A DNA stretch of 64,000 nt from Brachyhypopomus gauderio (lineage: Eukaryota > Chordata > Actinopteri > Gymnotiformes > Hypopomidae): the NCBI RefSeq assembly GCF_052324685.1, contig NC_135226.1, positions 21,550,251 to 21,614,250 of the forward strand, written 5' to 3'. Position numbers and translations under genes: made by a program. Below, one piece after another: positions 1-11,570 of this stretch; positions within the stretch are counted from its first letter, which is position 1, and every line of letters starts with the position of its first letter. The notes beneath the pieces are model-generated. The model worked only from the letters and a program-made list of their open reading frames with translations, was not told the DNA's origin and did no database searches.

Positions 1-2139
1 GAACGCCAAAGGTCATTGCACGGACCTCAGCAGAAAAACACCCAGGAATGGATTTTTCCTCATCCGCTTCGTTTCCTGTGTCAGAGTTTTCATGGCTCTC
101 CCCACAACGGGGGGAAAACTCACCTCCAGAATAAAAACGCAGTCCTGCTGAGGGTGCATTATCCTCCAGGAAGCCACGAGTGTGGAAACCTAGAAAACCC
201 TTCAGAGGGATCCGCCTGGTGCTGGAGTTATCACACACCTTTAAGGAACAATGGAACATTCCTTTGTTCTCATTAACTGGACCGTGGAGCAGTTTGTGAG
301 TTCATGTCCGGATGAACGGAAAGCGATGCCGAACACACAGAGTGCCCAGAGAAACTGTTTCATTCATAAATCTGCCAGCACTTAAACAGTGTCAGTCTCC
401 ACCATGAGAACGTCTATCATATCCACGGGGGATCGGTACTGAGTGCCATGGTCACTTTAGTGCCTTTGTCACATTAGTGGGTGCACTCACTTCTCACCAC
501 ATTCTGTCCACACTGGTCCTGAAGACAGCAGAGTCCTGAACCATTCGCTCATAATTCTCCTTATGCTCTAAGGACACTGAGACCAGCGAACGTGTTTTCA
601 TGCTTTTTCCCACACCTAAATGGCTTTGCCCACATTTGATGAGACACAAAATGCCCTCTCACCCTCCTTAAAATGAACCCTGAGCTAATCTGAGAAATTT
701 GCATTTACAGAGACCAGTCAGCAGGAAATCAGACAGGGCTTTATTTGGTTGTACGTCGTACCGCATTGCACTACATTACGAACCAAGAGGCTAAAACCAA
801 ACATACAGCAGAGGTTCATTTGAGCTTTTTTATAGCAACTACAGCCTCTTCTAGGGGCGACTGCATCGTGTGCGATGAGAAAGCACTTTATCTATACCTA
901 ACCCTACAGCACACAACAATACAGATGATAGAAGTATATTATTCTAAAAGGGATCATAACCTGGATGAGTAAGCAGGACTCCGCTCTAGAGACCGACTGC
1001 TCAACCACCTCCTCGTCTCTCTTGCACCACAGACAGCTTGAGGACTACCTGCTATACTGCAGCGAGCCCCATAATCCCCCATCAGGGCTCAGCACGCCGC
1101 CACACCGATAACTGTGAAGTGTCTTTATGAGATCGTAAGAATGAACAAGTGCAAACAAGGCAATATGTGTATTTTAATTTTGTTAATGAACACAGACCTG
1201 CGGACACTCCAACACTGGAGTGGGAATGTGCTGTTCCTGGGTGTGCTGAAGTTACAGGGGGGGATTAATGGTACATCAGAAGTCGTCCTGGAAATATGCT
1301 CGATGGCTTTAACTGGATTGGCTAAAACTCAACTGCATGTCCTGCTGTCTGTAGGAGGCGCTGTTCAATGCCAAAACAGCAAAGCTCGGTTAAAAAGAAC
1401 AAACGTTCTTTTTAAAAGTCACTTATAGATACTTTCAGAGATTAATAAGGATGGAAAGTGTTCTGAGGTGTTCAGTGATTTCAGTGGTGGGTCCTGAATT
1501 AATAATGAAAAGCCTAACATTCAGATTTTTTACTTTAATTTACGGAGATTTAAGTATGTTGTGCAGACATTTACTTAATTTCTGAAGTGCTTATTTTGGT
1601 GTCCTGCAGACTGGTTGGTTGTGCTCACACTCTTTATACAAACAGCCTTTTATAGTGGGGTTCTGATCACTTCTAAAGCATTTTTGCACATTTTCTACAC
1701 ATTCAGTAAATAAAAAACAAAGCAATCCATTTATTTGTCTATTTACACCAACCAAGGAGTATACTCATCCTAAATCAAATCAAATCAAAATCAAATGCAG
1801 TATTTGATGAAAATATGATGAATATATTGGTTAGATATTCATATTTCTCATTTGATGAGTAATATTAAGATGCGTGGTGTGAAGCAGTGATGGTCTAGCA
1901 CCTCGCTATGACACAGTCTCGACACAGTCTCACCGCCATCTCACCGTCACTCCCACACAACAGGCAGGAGCAGGAGAAGCTGCAGTGGACCAATCAAGGC
2001 TCAGACCATTGACGGAGCCGCAAATGATCGCCAGCCTAAGTTTGGCAAAGGTCATTTCACAGAGAGCCAATTGGTTAGGTCAGTGCCATGCAGGAGACAC
2101 ACAGGCTCACATGAGAATTAATGACTGAAGAGAGCCCAG
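1..2139. other. igsf9b intron 1, no gene seen
   Basis: This AT-rich stretch has short frames only, none with recognisable domains or paired splice sites. A small TCAAA repeat lies at about 1785-1797. It is inferred to be intron of igsf9b on the minus strand. Confidence 0.4.
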
Positions 2140-2315
2140 CAGGTCTGTGCAGCTAGACAGGTCTGTTCAGCTAGACAGGTCTGTGCAGCTGGACAGGTCT
2201 GTGCAGTCAGGCAGGTCTGCGCAGCTGGGCAGGTCTGTGCAGTCGGGCAGGTCTGCGCAGCTGGACAGGTCTGTGAAGTCAGGCAGGTCTGCGCTGCGTG
2301 GCAGGTCTGCACAAC
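2140..2315. repeat. 18 bp minisatellite, about 10 copies
   Basis: The unit is CAGGTCTGTGCAGCTAGA with scattered changes. Because 18 is a multiple of three it stays open in several frames on both strands, producing false proteins such as repeated QLDRSV. Confidence 0.9.
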
Positions 2316-4276
2316 TGTGGCACTTCAGCCCCTGACTGTTTGACCTTCACATGCAGCAAAAATGGTACAAATTAAGCCGCCTATAAAGATGGAGATGGCT
2401 TCACCCCACCAGAACTCCAAAATGCTCCGCACTCCAGTACAGAAGCTGTTTAATAAACGCAGCACACTCCCTTCAAAGGTTCTGCTCCACTCAGCTCAAC
2501 CCAAATCCTTTCAACATTGCATCATCAAAGTTACAATAGTTGCAGAACACACTCCCCCCAGACTCCAGAACTGCACAAAACCAGAAGAAGGAGAAAAGGA
2601 AGTGTACTGGAACCGAGACCTCTGGGATAACAGATGGTCACCCGCTCCTTTGGAAACACAAGACGCGGTCGCTTTAACAGGGTCATAGGTGCCCGTCTGA
2701 CGCCCCACGAACGTCCCCATCACCCCATGCCATCTGGAGCCTGGTCTCCCTTCACAATCTGCTCAAGACTCTCACAGCATTACACACTAAACGGTCTTTC
2801 CCGGTACTAGAGAGAATTTTGAATATTATTTTCTCTTTTGCACAGCTAAAAAGGCTATTGTAACATAATTAAAAAATGCTTGTTAATTTGAGTGAAATGC
2901 TATGAAATAGCAGTAGGAGAGGCAGTGCTCATGGGAGATCCGTCCAGACCGGACAAACAGCTCCGTCTAGAATCCATAGAGAGGCGTCTGATTACACATC
3001 AAAGTGATGACAATGGAGAAAACAGCATCCTCGGCAGGAAAGACCATCTTGAGCAAAACAAAGTGGTGAATTGGCGGCATTCTCGTCATTAGACTGAAGT
3101 GTGATAATTATCAGCAAAAATGGCAGTGAAGCCCCACTGCGGTCCAGTCATTAGTCATCTGGCACGTGGTCTATTGTACAACAAAAGGAATATAATGTCC
3201 AACCCTGTGGAGGAAGCAGCTCCCCTTTAGGACAGCACCTTGTGCACAGACCTTGTGATGGTCCCATGAGGGCAAATCTTCAGGTGTGCTATCACCAAAA
3301 CAAGGCGATCATTATAGTGCCTCACCAGAACAAAGAGACATGCCCAGCGGAAAATGGACCGGATGTAAGTGATCGCCAGACTTCCTGCTACAGAAGAGCT
3401 GATCCGTGCGGCACCTGGCAGGGTCAGAATAGGAGCCCGGTTTAACGTGGAGGGCTTTCCAGAGGTTAGCACCCCTCACCGAGCATGCAGGAGAGCAGTC
3501 TGGACTCTGCAAACGTCCTGATGAATATTTCATGGCCCTGGAGAAGAGGGCGTGGGCTGAGCTGACACGGCCCCGGCTGACGAGGGGGAGGTGGAGACAG
3601 GCTGTAAGGGGAGACGGTGGGGGATATAGAGGGTGGAGCAGGGGAGGGTGGAGCAGCTCGGGGGCCACGCCACACACCCTGACAGGAGGCTCCGCTCCAC
3701 CCGCTCCGGGGCCACGGGGCACCAGACTCGCTAACCAGCGCACAGTCAGACTGGCCCCACCAACACACTGCTCCAATCACTGGATGTGTGGAGGGTATGA
3801 GGGGTGTGTGTGTGTGTGTGTGTGTGTGTGGGGGGGGTAATGTGGGGTGGTGACTGGCTGCACAGTTTGATTTCTTAATTCCAGACACAACCTTCAGTTA
3901 TTCATCCCACAGCTGAAGTAGAATTGGGCTTTTTAACTGAGTAGTGTAGTAGCTGCCTGTGTTTGCTAATGCTAAGTGTATTTCATGATGAAGAATGTCT
4001 TCTCCTACATGGAATTCAAAGTGAAGGACTTCAGGGAATGTGTAGTGAAGAATCCCAACTTCCATGCAGTATTCCATTTTGTGTCAGTTTTTTAAGGCTG
4101 GATGTATTTAAACCTGCAAACTGCAGTGGTGCTAAATGTAAATGGATGTAATCTCTGGTAGAAGCAGAGACGCGTGTCCAAAGCACCACACTGCAGTTAA
4201 AACAGACAGAACGGGGGAAACGTGGGTCCATCATTTCAGGTAAAGGAACCTTGGTGAACTGGAGATGGAGAACCCT
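2316..4276. other. non-coding stretch between arrays
   Basis: No exon or RNA gene is recognised. A GT microsatellite followed by a G-run lies at about 3806-3838. The 3480-3800 part is GC-richer and open on both strands, but the translation is low-complexity Pro/Ser with no homology I recognise. Confidence 0.4.
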
Positions 4277-4815
4277 CCGCCCACGTGGTGTCCTCCGCCC
4301 ACGCTGTGTCCTCCGCCCACGCTGTGTCCTCCGCCCACGTGGTGTCCTCCGCCCACGTTGTGTCCTCCGCCCACGCTGTGTCCTCCGCCCACGTTGTGTC
4401 CTCCGCCCACGTGGTGTCCTCCGCCTACGTGGTGTCCTCCTCCCACGTGGTGTCCTCCGCCCACGCTGTGTCCTCCGCCCACGTTGTGTCCTCCTCCCAC
4501 GTGGTGTCCTCCGCCTACGTGGTGTCCTCCTCCCACGTGGTGTCCTCCGCTCACGTGGTGTCCTCCGCCTACGTGGTGTCCTCCGCTTACGTGGTGTCCT
4601 CAACCCACGTGGTATCCTCCGCCCACGTTGTGTCCTCCGCCCACGTGGTGTCCTCCGCCCACGTTGTGTCCTCCGCCCACGTGGTGTCCTCCGCTCACGT
4701 GGTGTCCTCCGCCCACGTGGTGTCCTCCGCCCACGTGGTGTCCTCCGCCCACGTTGTGTCCTCCACCCACGTGGTGTCCTCCGCCCACGTGGTGTCCTCC
4801 GCCCACGTTGTTTCC
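4277..4815. repeat. 18 bp minisatellite, about 30 copies
   Basis: The unit is GTGGTGTCCTCCGCCCAC. Variants at one or two positions (GTG, CTG or TTG; GCC, GCT or TCC) are mixed along the array. All three plus frames and two minus frames stay open, which explains the long low-complexity frames here. CACGTG E-box cores recur in most units. Confidence 0.93.
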
Positions 4816-5082
4816 TCACAGCACTCAAGGGTCTGTGCCAACACGCGTTCCTCTTACCTCACTTTTTAATGATTTTATAATTCATGTGTTTTATATATCA
4901 TTAAAATGTATATCTGCCCTTTCAAAAAAGCTTATTCCATACTTGATTTATCTCATTTTACAGAAACAATCCTAATCAGAACATTTGGAATTAGTTTAGA
5001 TTTCTATTTCTTTATAAAAGGCAATTGATTTTTACAGAGATTTCTAACTAACACCTTTATCAGCTGGGCACATGGAGGAGGC

Positions 5083-5250
5083 AAAGAGCACAGCCCCATG
5101 GGTAATGACCCAGTCCAGCAGCACAGCCCCATGGGTAATGACCCAGTCCAGCAGCACAGCCCCATGGGTAATGACCCGGTCCAGCAGCATAGCCCCATGG
5201 GTAATGACCCGGTCCAGCAGCACAGCCCCATGGGTAATGACCCAGCACAA
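5083..5250. repeat. 30 bp minisatellite, about 5 copies
   Basis: The unit starts CAGCACAGCCCCATGGGTAA and ends TGACCCAGTC. Copies differ at one or two sites. It is open in several frames, with no sign of real coding. Confidence 0.9.
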
Positions 5251-5540
5251 CACCCAGTCCACTCTGTGCAGTCTTTTAAACACAGATGGCATCATTTCAT
5301 ATTTCTAGAAGACATTTCTTCAAATTGCAATCAAAGGTTTATTATAAATTATAAGTGTTCTGCAGAAATCCATGATTGCTCCCCAAACGTCTAATCCTAT
5401 AGATATCACCCAATTAGATCTCTCAAAAAATAGCTTTGGATAGAATTACTGTTGTCATTATTGCTCTTATTTGCATATTTGAGACCTCACAGCTTGTGAT
5501 GAAATCAATTTTCACCTTCACTGCTTCAGCTGTGTTTGCA

Positions 5541-5564
5541 CCCCCCCCCCCCCCCCCCCCCCCC
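5541..5564. repeat. 24-base poly-C run
   Basis: An uninterrupted run of 24 C, then CACCCAACCCAC. It is prone to sequencing and assembly length error, and is G-rich on the minus strand. Confidence 0.95.
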
Positions 5565-5770
5565 ACCCAACCCACAGTGCGGCACTTGTCAGGTGTTCTC
5601 TGACTCAGTCAATTCAGCACTTTTCCTTTTTACCTTCTTTAGTATTATTAAATATGGAACATTGGAAGTACCTGAGCATTTTGACAGGCTGCACTGATAC
5701 GTCACTACAAATTTCTTCAAGATGGCCTCTGAAATTACTTTGGCAATCATGAGAGCCCACTGTGTGTCAA

Positions 5771-6618
5771 GTGTTAGGATCTAATTCTGATGATGAGTGT
5801 TAGGTTCTAATTCTGATGATGAGTGTTAGGTTCTAATTCTGATGATGGGTGTTGGGTTCTAATTCTGATGATGAGTGTTAGGTTCTAATTCTGATTATGA
5901 GTGTTAGGTTCTAATTCTGATGATAAGTGTTAGGTTCTAATTCTGATGATGGGTGTTAGGTTCTAATTCTGATGATGGGTGTTAGGATCTAATTCTGATG
6001 ATGGGTGTTGGGTTCTAATTCTGATGATGAGTGTTAGGTTCTAATTCTGATGATGGGTGTTAGGTTCTAATTCAGATGATGAGTATTAGGTTCTAATTCA
6101 GATGATGAGTGTTAGGTTCTAATTCTTATGATGGGTGTTGGGTTCTAATTCAGATTATGAGTGTTAGGTTCTAATTCAGATAATGAGTGTTAGGTTCTAA
6201 TTCTGATGATGGGTGTTAGGTTCTAATTCAGATGATGAGTGTTAGGTTCTAATTCTGATGATGGGTGTTGGGTTCTAATTCTGATGATGAGTGTTAGGTT
6301 CTAATTCTGATGATGAGTGTTAGGTTCTAATTCTGATGATGGGTGTTAGGTTCTAATTCAGATGATGAGTGTTAGGTTCTAATTCTGATGATGGGTGGTA
6401 GGTTCTAATTCTGATGATGAGTGTTAGGTTCTAATTCTGATGATGAGTGTTAGGTTCTAATTCTGATGATGGGTGTTAGGTTCTAATTCTGATGATGGGT
6501 GTTGGGTTCTAATTCATATGATGGGTGTTAGGTTCTAATTCAGATGATGAGTGTTAGGTTCTAATTCAGATTATGAGTGTTAGGTTCTAATTCTGATTAT
6601 GAGTGTTAGGTTCTAATT
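5771..6618. repeat. 26 bp minisatellite, about 32 copies
   Basis: The unit is roughly GTGTTAGGTTCTAATTCTGA then TGATGA. Recurrent variants (GATGATGGGTGTTGGG, TTCAGAT) are interspersed, which suggests repeated unequal exchange. It ends with a degraded copy near 6620-6650. Confidence 0.93.
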
Positions 6619-6649
6619 AAAATGTTCTAATTTGGATGATGACTGTTCT

Positions 6650-7995
6650 AATTCACTGATCATTCACTTTACTGTCTCTTTGAACCATTTAGCATCTGAC
6701 GTTCCAGAGTCTCATCATTCTGTTCACATCTGTTGATGTGTAAACATGTAGTGGCTATTTTCACAACAGTGAGTTAATGTTGAGTAAGATTTTGTGTAAG
6801 GGGTTTAAAGAGTCACATAATCACATTCTGTGGTCATAAACCCATTTCGAGTATCAGCACAGGGAAAGAAAATACATGGATATGTATTTGAGCCTGAGAT
6901 AAGAAATATGGCCTGCAGTATTTTTTCCATAGACATGCAAAGATTTTTGTAAGCAACAACACCTAGTTTGCACACAGCTGGTCCAACAGTCTACATTACG
7001 CATATAGCCTAATCACAACGTCCTTATAAATCAATATAACCCTTGAGCAAGTTTTAAACAGAAGGTAGGTTTACTACTATAATAATTACAAACTCAGCAT
7101 GTGTGAGATTACTTAAGTATTTAACGAGTTCTGACTCCTTACCGAACCTCCCATTCAGCCCAATAGTCTAATTATACAGGCTCCGAATTCACCCTCGCAA
7201 TTAGCGCTTTACGGTACCGAGGGAACAACCCCTCCTTCTGGGTACGTGCGGAAATACAAGGTTAAATAAGTCCATTGGTCAACAGGCTTCTTCACAATAG
7301 CGAAAATACGCGATTCGTCTAATCTCCAGTCTAAAACACACAACAGCGGTGTGTGTCCACGGCGCCAGCACGCACACACACACACACACCGCCTCATGCA
7401 CGATGGCCACCGCGTCACATCACATCACACATGAGGACGGCGCTGGTTCCGAGATTGCGTCTACACACAACAGTAGTAAGAAAACAGCACGCAAGCACTA
7501 TAGTCGGTGTAAATGTCAGAGCATCGTGTCCCAGCCTGCGACTCCCTCCATGTCATGCACGCCCCTCTCACACGAATTTGAATTCAAACGTGGATCCGTG
7601 CAGGACAACCCTTCATCTGCGAGGCTATCACGTGTGTATTTCACGCTGACATTTTCATTTAATATAATTAACCAACGGTTTGACAATGATGATCGATTGA
7701 CGGTGAATGGTTTTAATAGCGCATAAAATCCTCTAAGAGCCATTTGTCATCCCGGGAGCGGTGGAGAGTGTGTGTGCACGCTGGTAATACGCCTTGTGTC
7801 TGCGCGTCTCTCCTGGCCTGGCCACACAATACATCTCCACGCGAATGGGCTTTCACTCTTTATTCATGCGCCCATTTTAGGAAAAATGAAAGAGATTCGC
7901 ACATCGGCACACGTCAAACGGGAGAGCATAAAACCCCAGGCCAGCGTTAATAACACCATCCCTCAGACAATTAGACATCCTGCACTTCGACTCAC
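6650..7995. other. igsf9b intron 1 next to its first exon
   Basis: Unique sequence with a small AC repeat at about 7371-7389 and moderate CpG content after 7340. No other exon is recognised. Confidence 0.4.
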
Positions 7996-8059
7996 CTTGA
8001 GCTGACGTTCCTCGGGTGCTGAATACACTTGCTATCAAAGTGGCCACATACCAAATCAT
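7996..8059 (-). CDS. igsf9b: igsf9b first coding exon (signal peptide), partial gene
   Basis: This 64-nt exon begins with ATG at 8059 and reads MIWYVATLIASVFSTRGTSA plus Gln before a GTGAGT donor at 7995. It ends in phase 1. The residues closely match the signal peptide I recall for vertebrate IGSF9B, a synaptic-adhesion immunoglobulin/fibronectin protein of the turtle/dasm1 family that acts at inhibitory synapses. No later exon is visible to the left, so the whole of 1-7995 is inferred to be intron 1 and the rest of the gene lies outside the window. A CpG-rich block lies directly upstream, and jam3 starts about 9 kb away in the opposite direction, as in human 11q25. The call depends on one short exon plus synteny. 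The ortholog copy (a or b) cannot be told. Confidence 0.78.
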
Positions 8060-8880
8060 AGTACTATTGCCAACCACAAATAATAGCTCAAAGTGCCCCT
8101 TCCGATAATTTGCTCATATTCAAATTCCTGGCACCGCTCCGCGTCCGTCCGACGGCCGGATGTTCATATCCTGCGCTCGGTCCGTTCAGCGGGTCCCTTC
8201 ATGCCGCCCCAGCCCGTCCTCCCTGTGCATCCTCCCCGAACTCAGCGCACCTGCACCAGCGCGTTTGTGGAAGACGGAGACGCTCGAGCGCAAAGCGACA
8301 CCGAGTGTGGGAATGTAGCCGCCGGGCCCGCCTCCTCCGCCGTGTGATTGGCTGCCGTCCCGGGGCTTTGGGGCGTGTATTGGTTAATCACCCGCCCCCT
8401 GGTAGTGAAACGGCGTGGCAGACGCTCCTATTCAAGGTGAGTTGGAGCGTGCCAGTGCAACCGCAGTATCATGCGCACTGACACACACTCGAGTCCGCGC
8501 CTTTATATATTCTCCGTTTTGTCTCTGTTTGCAACCGACCGTCGCTGCACTTTGCGTTACAAACCACCGCAGGGAGGATGCGATCCCCTCCATCGCTCTC
8601 CGCACCCGCGGATAACGTGATTTCGAGCCCGCACGGACGGCGAACATCTGTCGCGCACCTAAACGTTGAATCCCAGACACGCGCTCCGGTCTTTAGACAC
8701 GCGCGGTTTGGAAGGGTGTGGCGCGCGCCTTGACGGACACGGCACGGTAAACCCAATTTTGACAGCAGTTGCACTAGACCTTCGCGCCACGCACTGCACG
8801 ACACACGTTCATCTACCGTACACGTCCTCGCTAGGTGAGACTGAAGGTGCGAACTGCTTGGACAATTTCTAGATCTTTAA
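8060..8880 (-). promoter_or_regulatory. CpG-rich promoter and 5' UTR region of igsf9b
   Basis: The stretch is GC-rich and CpG-dense, unlike the AT-rich DNA on both sides. Two ATTGG boxes (CCAAT on the minus strand) lie at 8347-8351 and 8379-8383, 32 bp apart, with GC-rich stretches around them. They are about 290-320 bp upstream of the igsf9b ATG, which suggests minus-strand transcription starting near 8250-8300. A TATA-like stretch near 8503-8512 could serve plus-strand or divergent transcription. No coding exon is supported here despite several short open frames. The promoter role is inferred. Confidence 0.6.
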
Positions 8881-10079
8881 AGTAGATTCTGGCTTTCAAA
8901 TCTTTTTTATTATTATTTTATGAAAGCAAACTAAATCATGAGTAAGGTGTTGGTCCTGACACAGCTGTGTACTAAATCCACAGGGAGATGTGGAGTGAGA
9001 ACGTGGTGATCGAGGATAATGAATGATCTGGCATAAATAATGGCCAGTCACACTGGGGTCTGCACAAATTTTGTCACTTTTGTCAACAGGGAATTCACAG
9101 TGTCATCTGCACATCACATTAATTGTCCCTAATTGGAGGGGATTAGTCTACAACATAGTTGAAAATGCAGATATCACAAAAAAAGGTTTGGTTAGCATGC
9201 AAACAGTGTAATGAAACAAACTATTACAAATGATAATGGGTGTATAAAACAAGGTGTGTCCATACAGTACATGAGTGTAATTGGGAGAGGATGCAGGATT
9301 TCACCAGGTGTCTGTGTCTTCTGTGTTCCTCTGCAACAGAATGTGTGAAGGTAGGAAAATGTATGTCACGTGTACATGAGTGTGTCTAAAATATGGGTCA
9401 GTCATTTTCTTCTAGCAAGTGGCATGATTGCAGTGGTGTGTGCTTCCTGTGTGTATGTTCAGAGTGACTGAGGAGCGTTGCCAAATCCAGTCAGCCTTAA
9501 GACAATAAACATGTTCCCTTTAACTACACACATCTTCATAGCGGAGTACTAATAAACCCCTGGAAACACGCTCTTTCAAACAAACTGGTAAAGTCACAAT
9601 CTTCAGACTCGTGGACCATTTTCATAAGGTGGCAAATATTGTTGGCAAATATTTATACGGTGGGAGAGAAGATGAATTCTGAGCCACAGAAAGTTCACTG
9701 AGGCTGGTCTTTAGTTTCATAGGTGTCCAGCTCTTTGAGTTTGGAATGTTTCCTTGTCTAGGTTCAGATGCCATAGCACTACTTGCCATGGAAACCCTCA
9801 CCATGGTACCCATTCTGTGTCTGCCGTTTTGGGAGGTTAGTGTAGGGCTGTAGGAACAAACCGCTGGGTCCATTCGTCTCCATATTTAAGATGTAATCTG
9901 TGCTTGAAAGGTGAAATTGTCGTAGCTGTTAGAGAAGAATCTGTTACAAATGTGGGCGTAAAACATAATTAAAAGATGAGTTTACTGTCAGATGAGCTGA
10001 GCTAAATCATGGCAGCAGCTGGTATCTCTGCTCTGCACTGAGGTAGGACTTGGTGTTCCAACCCCTCCACAGAACTGCT
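8881..10079. other. igsf9b-jam3 intergenic, no gene seen
   Basis: AT-rich unique sequence. Open frames are short and show no domain or paired splice sites. Confidence 0.4.
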
Positions 10080-10585
10080 GTCTTTTACAGACCTGCTCCT
10101 CTCCACAGACCTGCTCCCCGCCACAGACCTGCTCCCCTCCACAAACCTGCTCCCCTTAATAGACCTGCTCCTCTCCACAGACCTGCTCACCGTAACAGAC
10201 CTGCTCCTCTCCACAGACCTGCTCACCTTAACAGACCTGCTCCTCTCCACAGACCTGCTCCCCTTAACAGACCTGCTCCTCTCCACAGACCTGCTCCCCT
10301 TAACAGACCTGCTCCCCGCCACAGACCTGCTCCCCTCCACAAATCTGCTCCCCTTAACAGACCTGCTCCTCTCCACAGACCTGCCCCTTGACAGTCCTGT
10401 TCCTCTATACAGACCTGCTCCATTTCACAGACCTGCACCTCCACAGGCCTGCTCCCCTTAACATACCTGCTCCTCCCCACATACCTGCTCCTCTCTACAG
10501 ACCTGCTCCTCTCCACAGACCTGCTCACCTTAACAGACGTGCTCCCCTTCCAGACCTGCTCCTTTCCACAAACCTGCTCCCTCAT
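10080..10585. repeat. 18 bp minisatellite, about 27 copies
   Basis: The unit alternates ACAGACCTGCTCCTCTCC with ACAGACCTGCTCCCCTTA, giving a 36 bp dimer in places. The right third is more diverged. Frames of repeated PAPLHR are artefacts. Confidence 0.92.
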
Positions 10586-11019
10586 TAAAGTGCTGCTCAT
10601 ATTTAGAAAGGCTGACCCACCCCGTCCTGACAGGGACTAGAGCATCTCCCCTGACCCTCTGGGGGAATAATGCCCAGTTTTGTAGGTCCAAGCCTGTGAC
10701 TTCCCTTATGCAGGCGTGACATAATGACACTTACCCCAGTTCCACTGAGCAGGGGTGACACGCACGGGCTAATTAGGGTGTGGTCGGTTCTGCAGGGCAC
10801 GCTGCAGACACAAATAATAGAGCTAAAGAAGACATAAAGATCTTCTAAATGAGGTCAGTGAAATCACACTGGCGGCGCTTTATCAGTACTGAACAAGTGA
10901 GCCAATGACATCATCTCTGTTTCTGCATTTAAGACTTCATCTGTCATGGTTGAAATGCCAGCATATAATCACTTCAGTGCATGTAATCCCTACAGAACAC
11001 CACCACAAAAACACGCATA
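10586..11019. other. intergenic, no gene seen
   Basis: Unique sequence between two arrays. No exon or RNA gene is recognised. Confidence 0.4.
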
Positions 11020-11022
11020 TTG

Positions 11023-11078
<56 letters not shown>

Positions 11079-11101
11079 ACACACACACACACAAACATAC
11101 A

Positions 11102-11132
<31 letters not shown>

Positions 11133-11171
11133 TTCCAACTCATCAGTGTTACCACAGCATCCCCCCCCCCC

Positions 11172-11216
<45 letters not shown>

Positions 11217-11231
11217 ACACACAAACATACA

Positions 11232-11262
<31 letters not shown>

Positions 11263-11570
11263 TTCCAACTCATCAGTGTTACCACAGCATCCCCCCCCAC
11301 ACACACACACACATACATACACACACACACACACACAAACATACACACACATACAGACACACACACACACACACACAAACATACACACACACACACACTT
11401 CCAACTCATCAGTGTTACCACAGCATCCCCCCCCACACACACACACACACAAACATACACACACACACACACAAACATACACACACATACAGACACACAC
11501 ACACACACACACACACTTCCAACTCATCAGTGTTACCACAGCACCCCCCCCCCCCCACACACACACACAC
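11020..11570. repeat. compound AC microsatellite with four interspersed islands
   Basis: Long AC runs with ATAC and AAAC interruptions contain four copies of one island, ACTTCCAACTCATCAGTGTT then ACCACAGCATC and a C-run, near 11130, 11260, 11397 and 11515. It is therefore a higher-order repeat of roughly 120-135 bp, not a plain dinucleotide tract. Confidence 0.93.

Noticed and set aside
3312-3888. Overlapping 140-154 residue Pro/Ser-rich minus frames
   Set aside because: GC-rich low-complexity DNA; no recognised family and no paired splice sites.
4031-4975. Several 200-265 residue frames rich in RRTPRG, PPPTWC or SSAHVV
   Set aside because: They are different readings of one 18 bp array on both strands. 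There is no unique domain and no splice context.
8093-8804. Several frames on both strands in the CpG-rich block
   Set aside because: CpG islands have few stop codons, so open frames are expected; the only supported exon is the igsf9b leader at 7996-8059.
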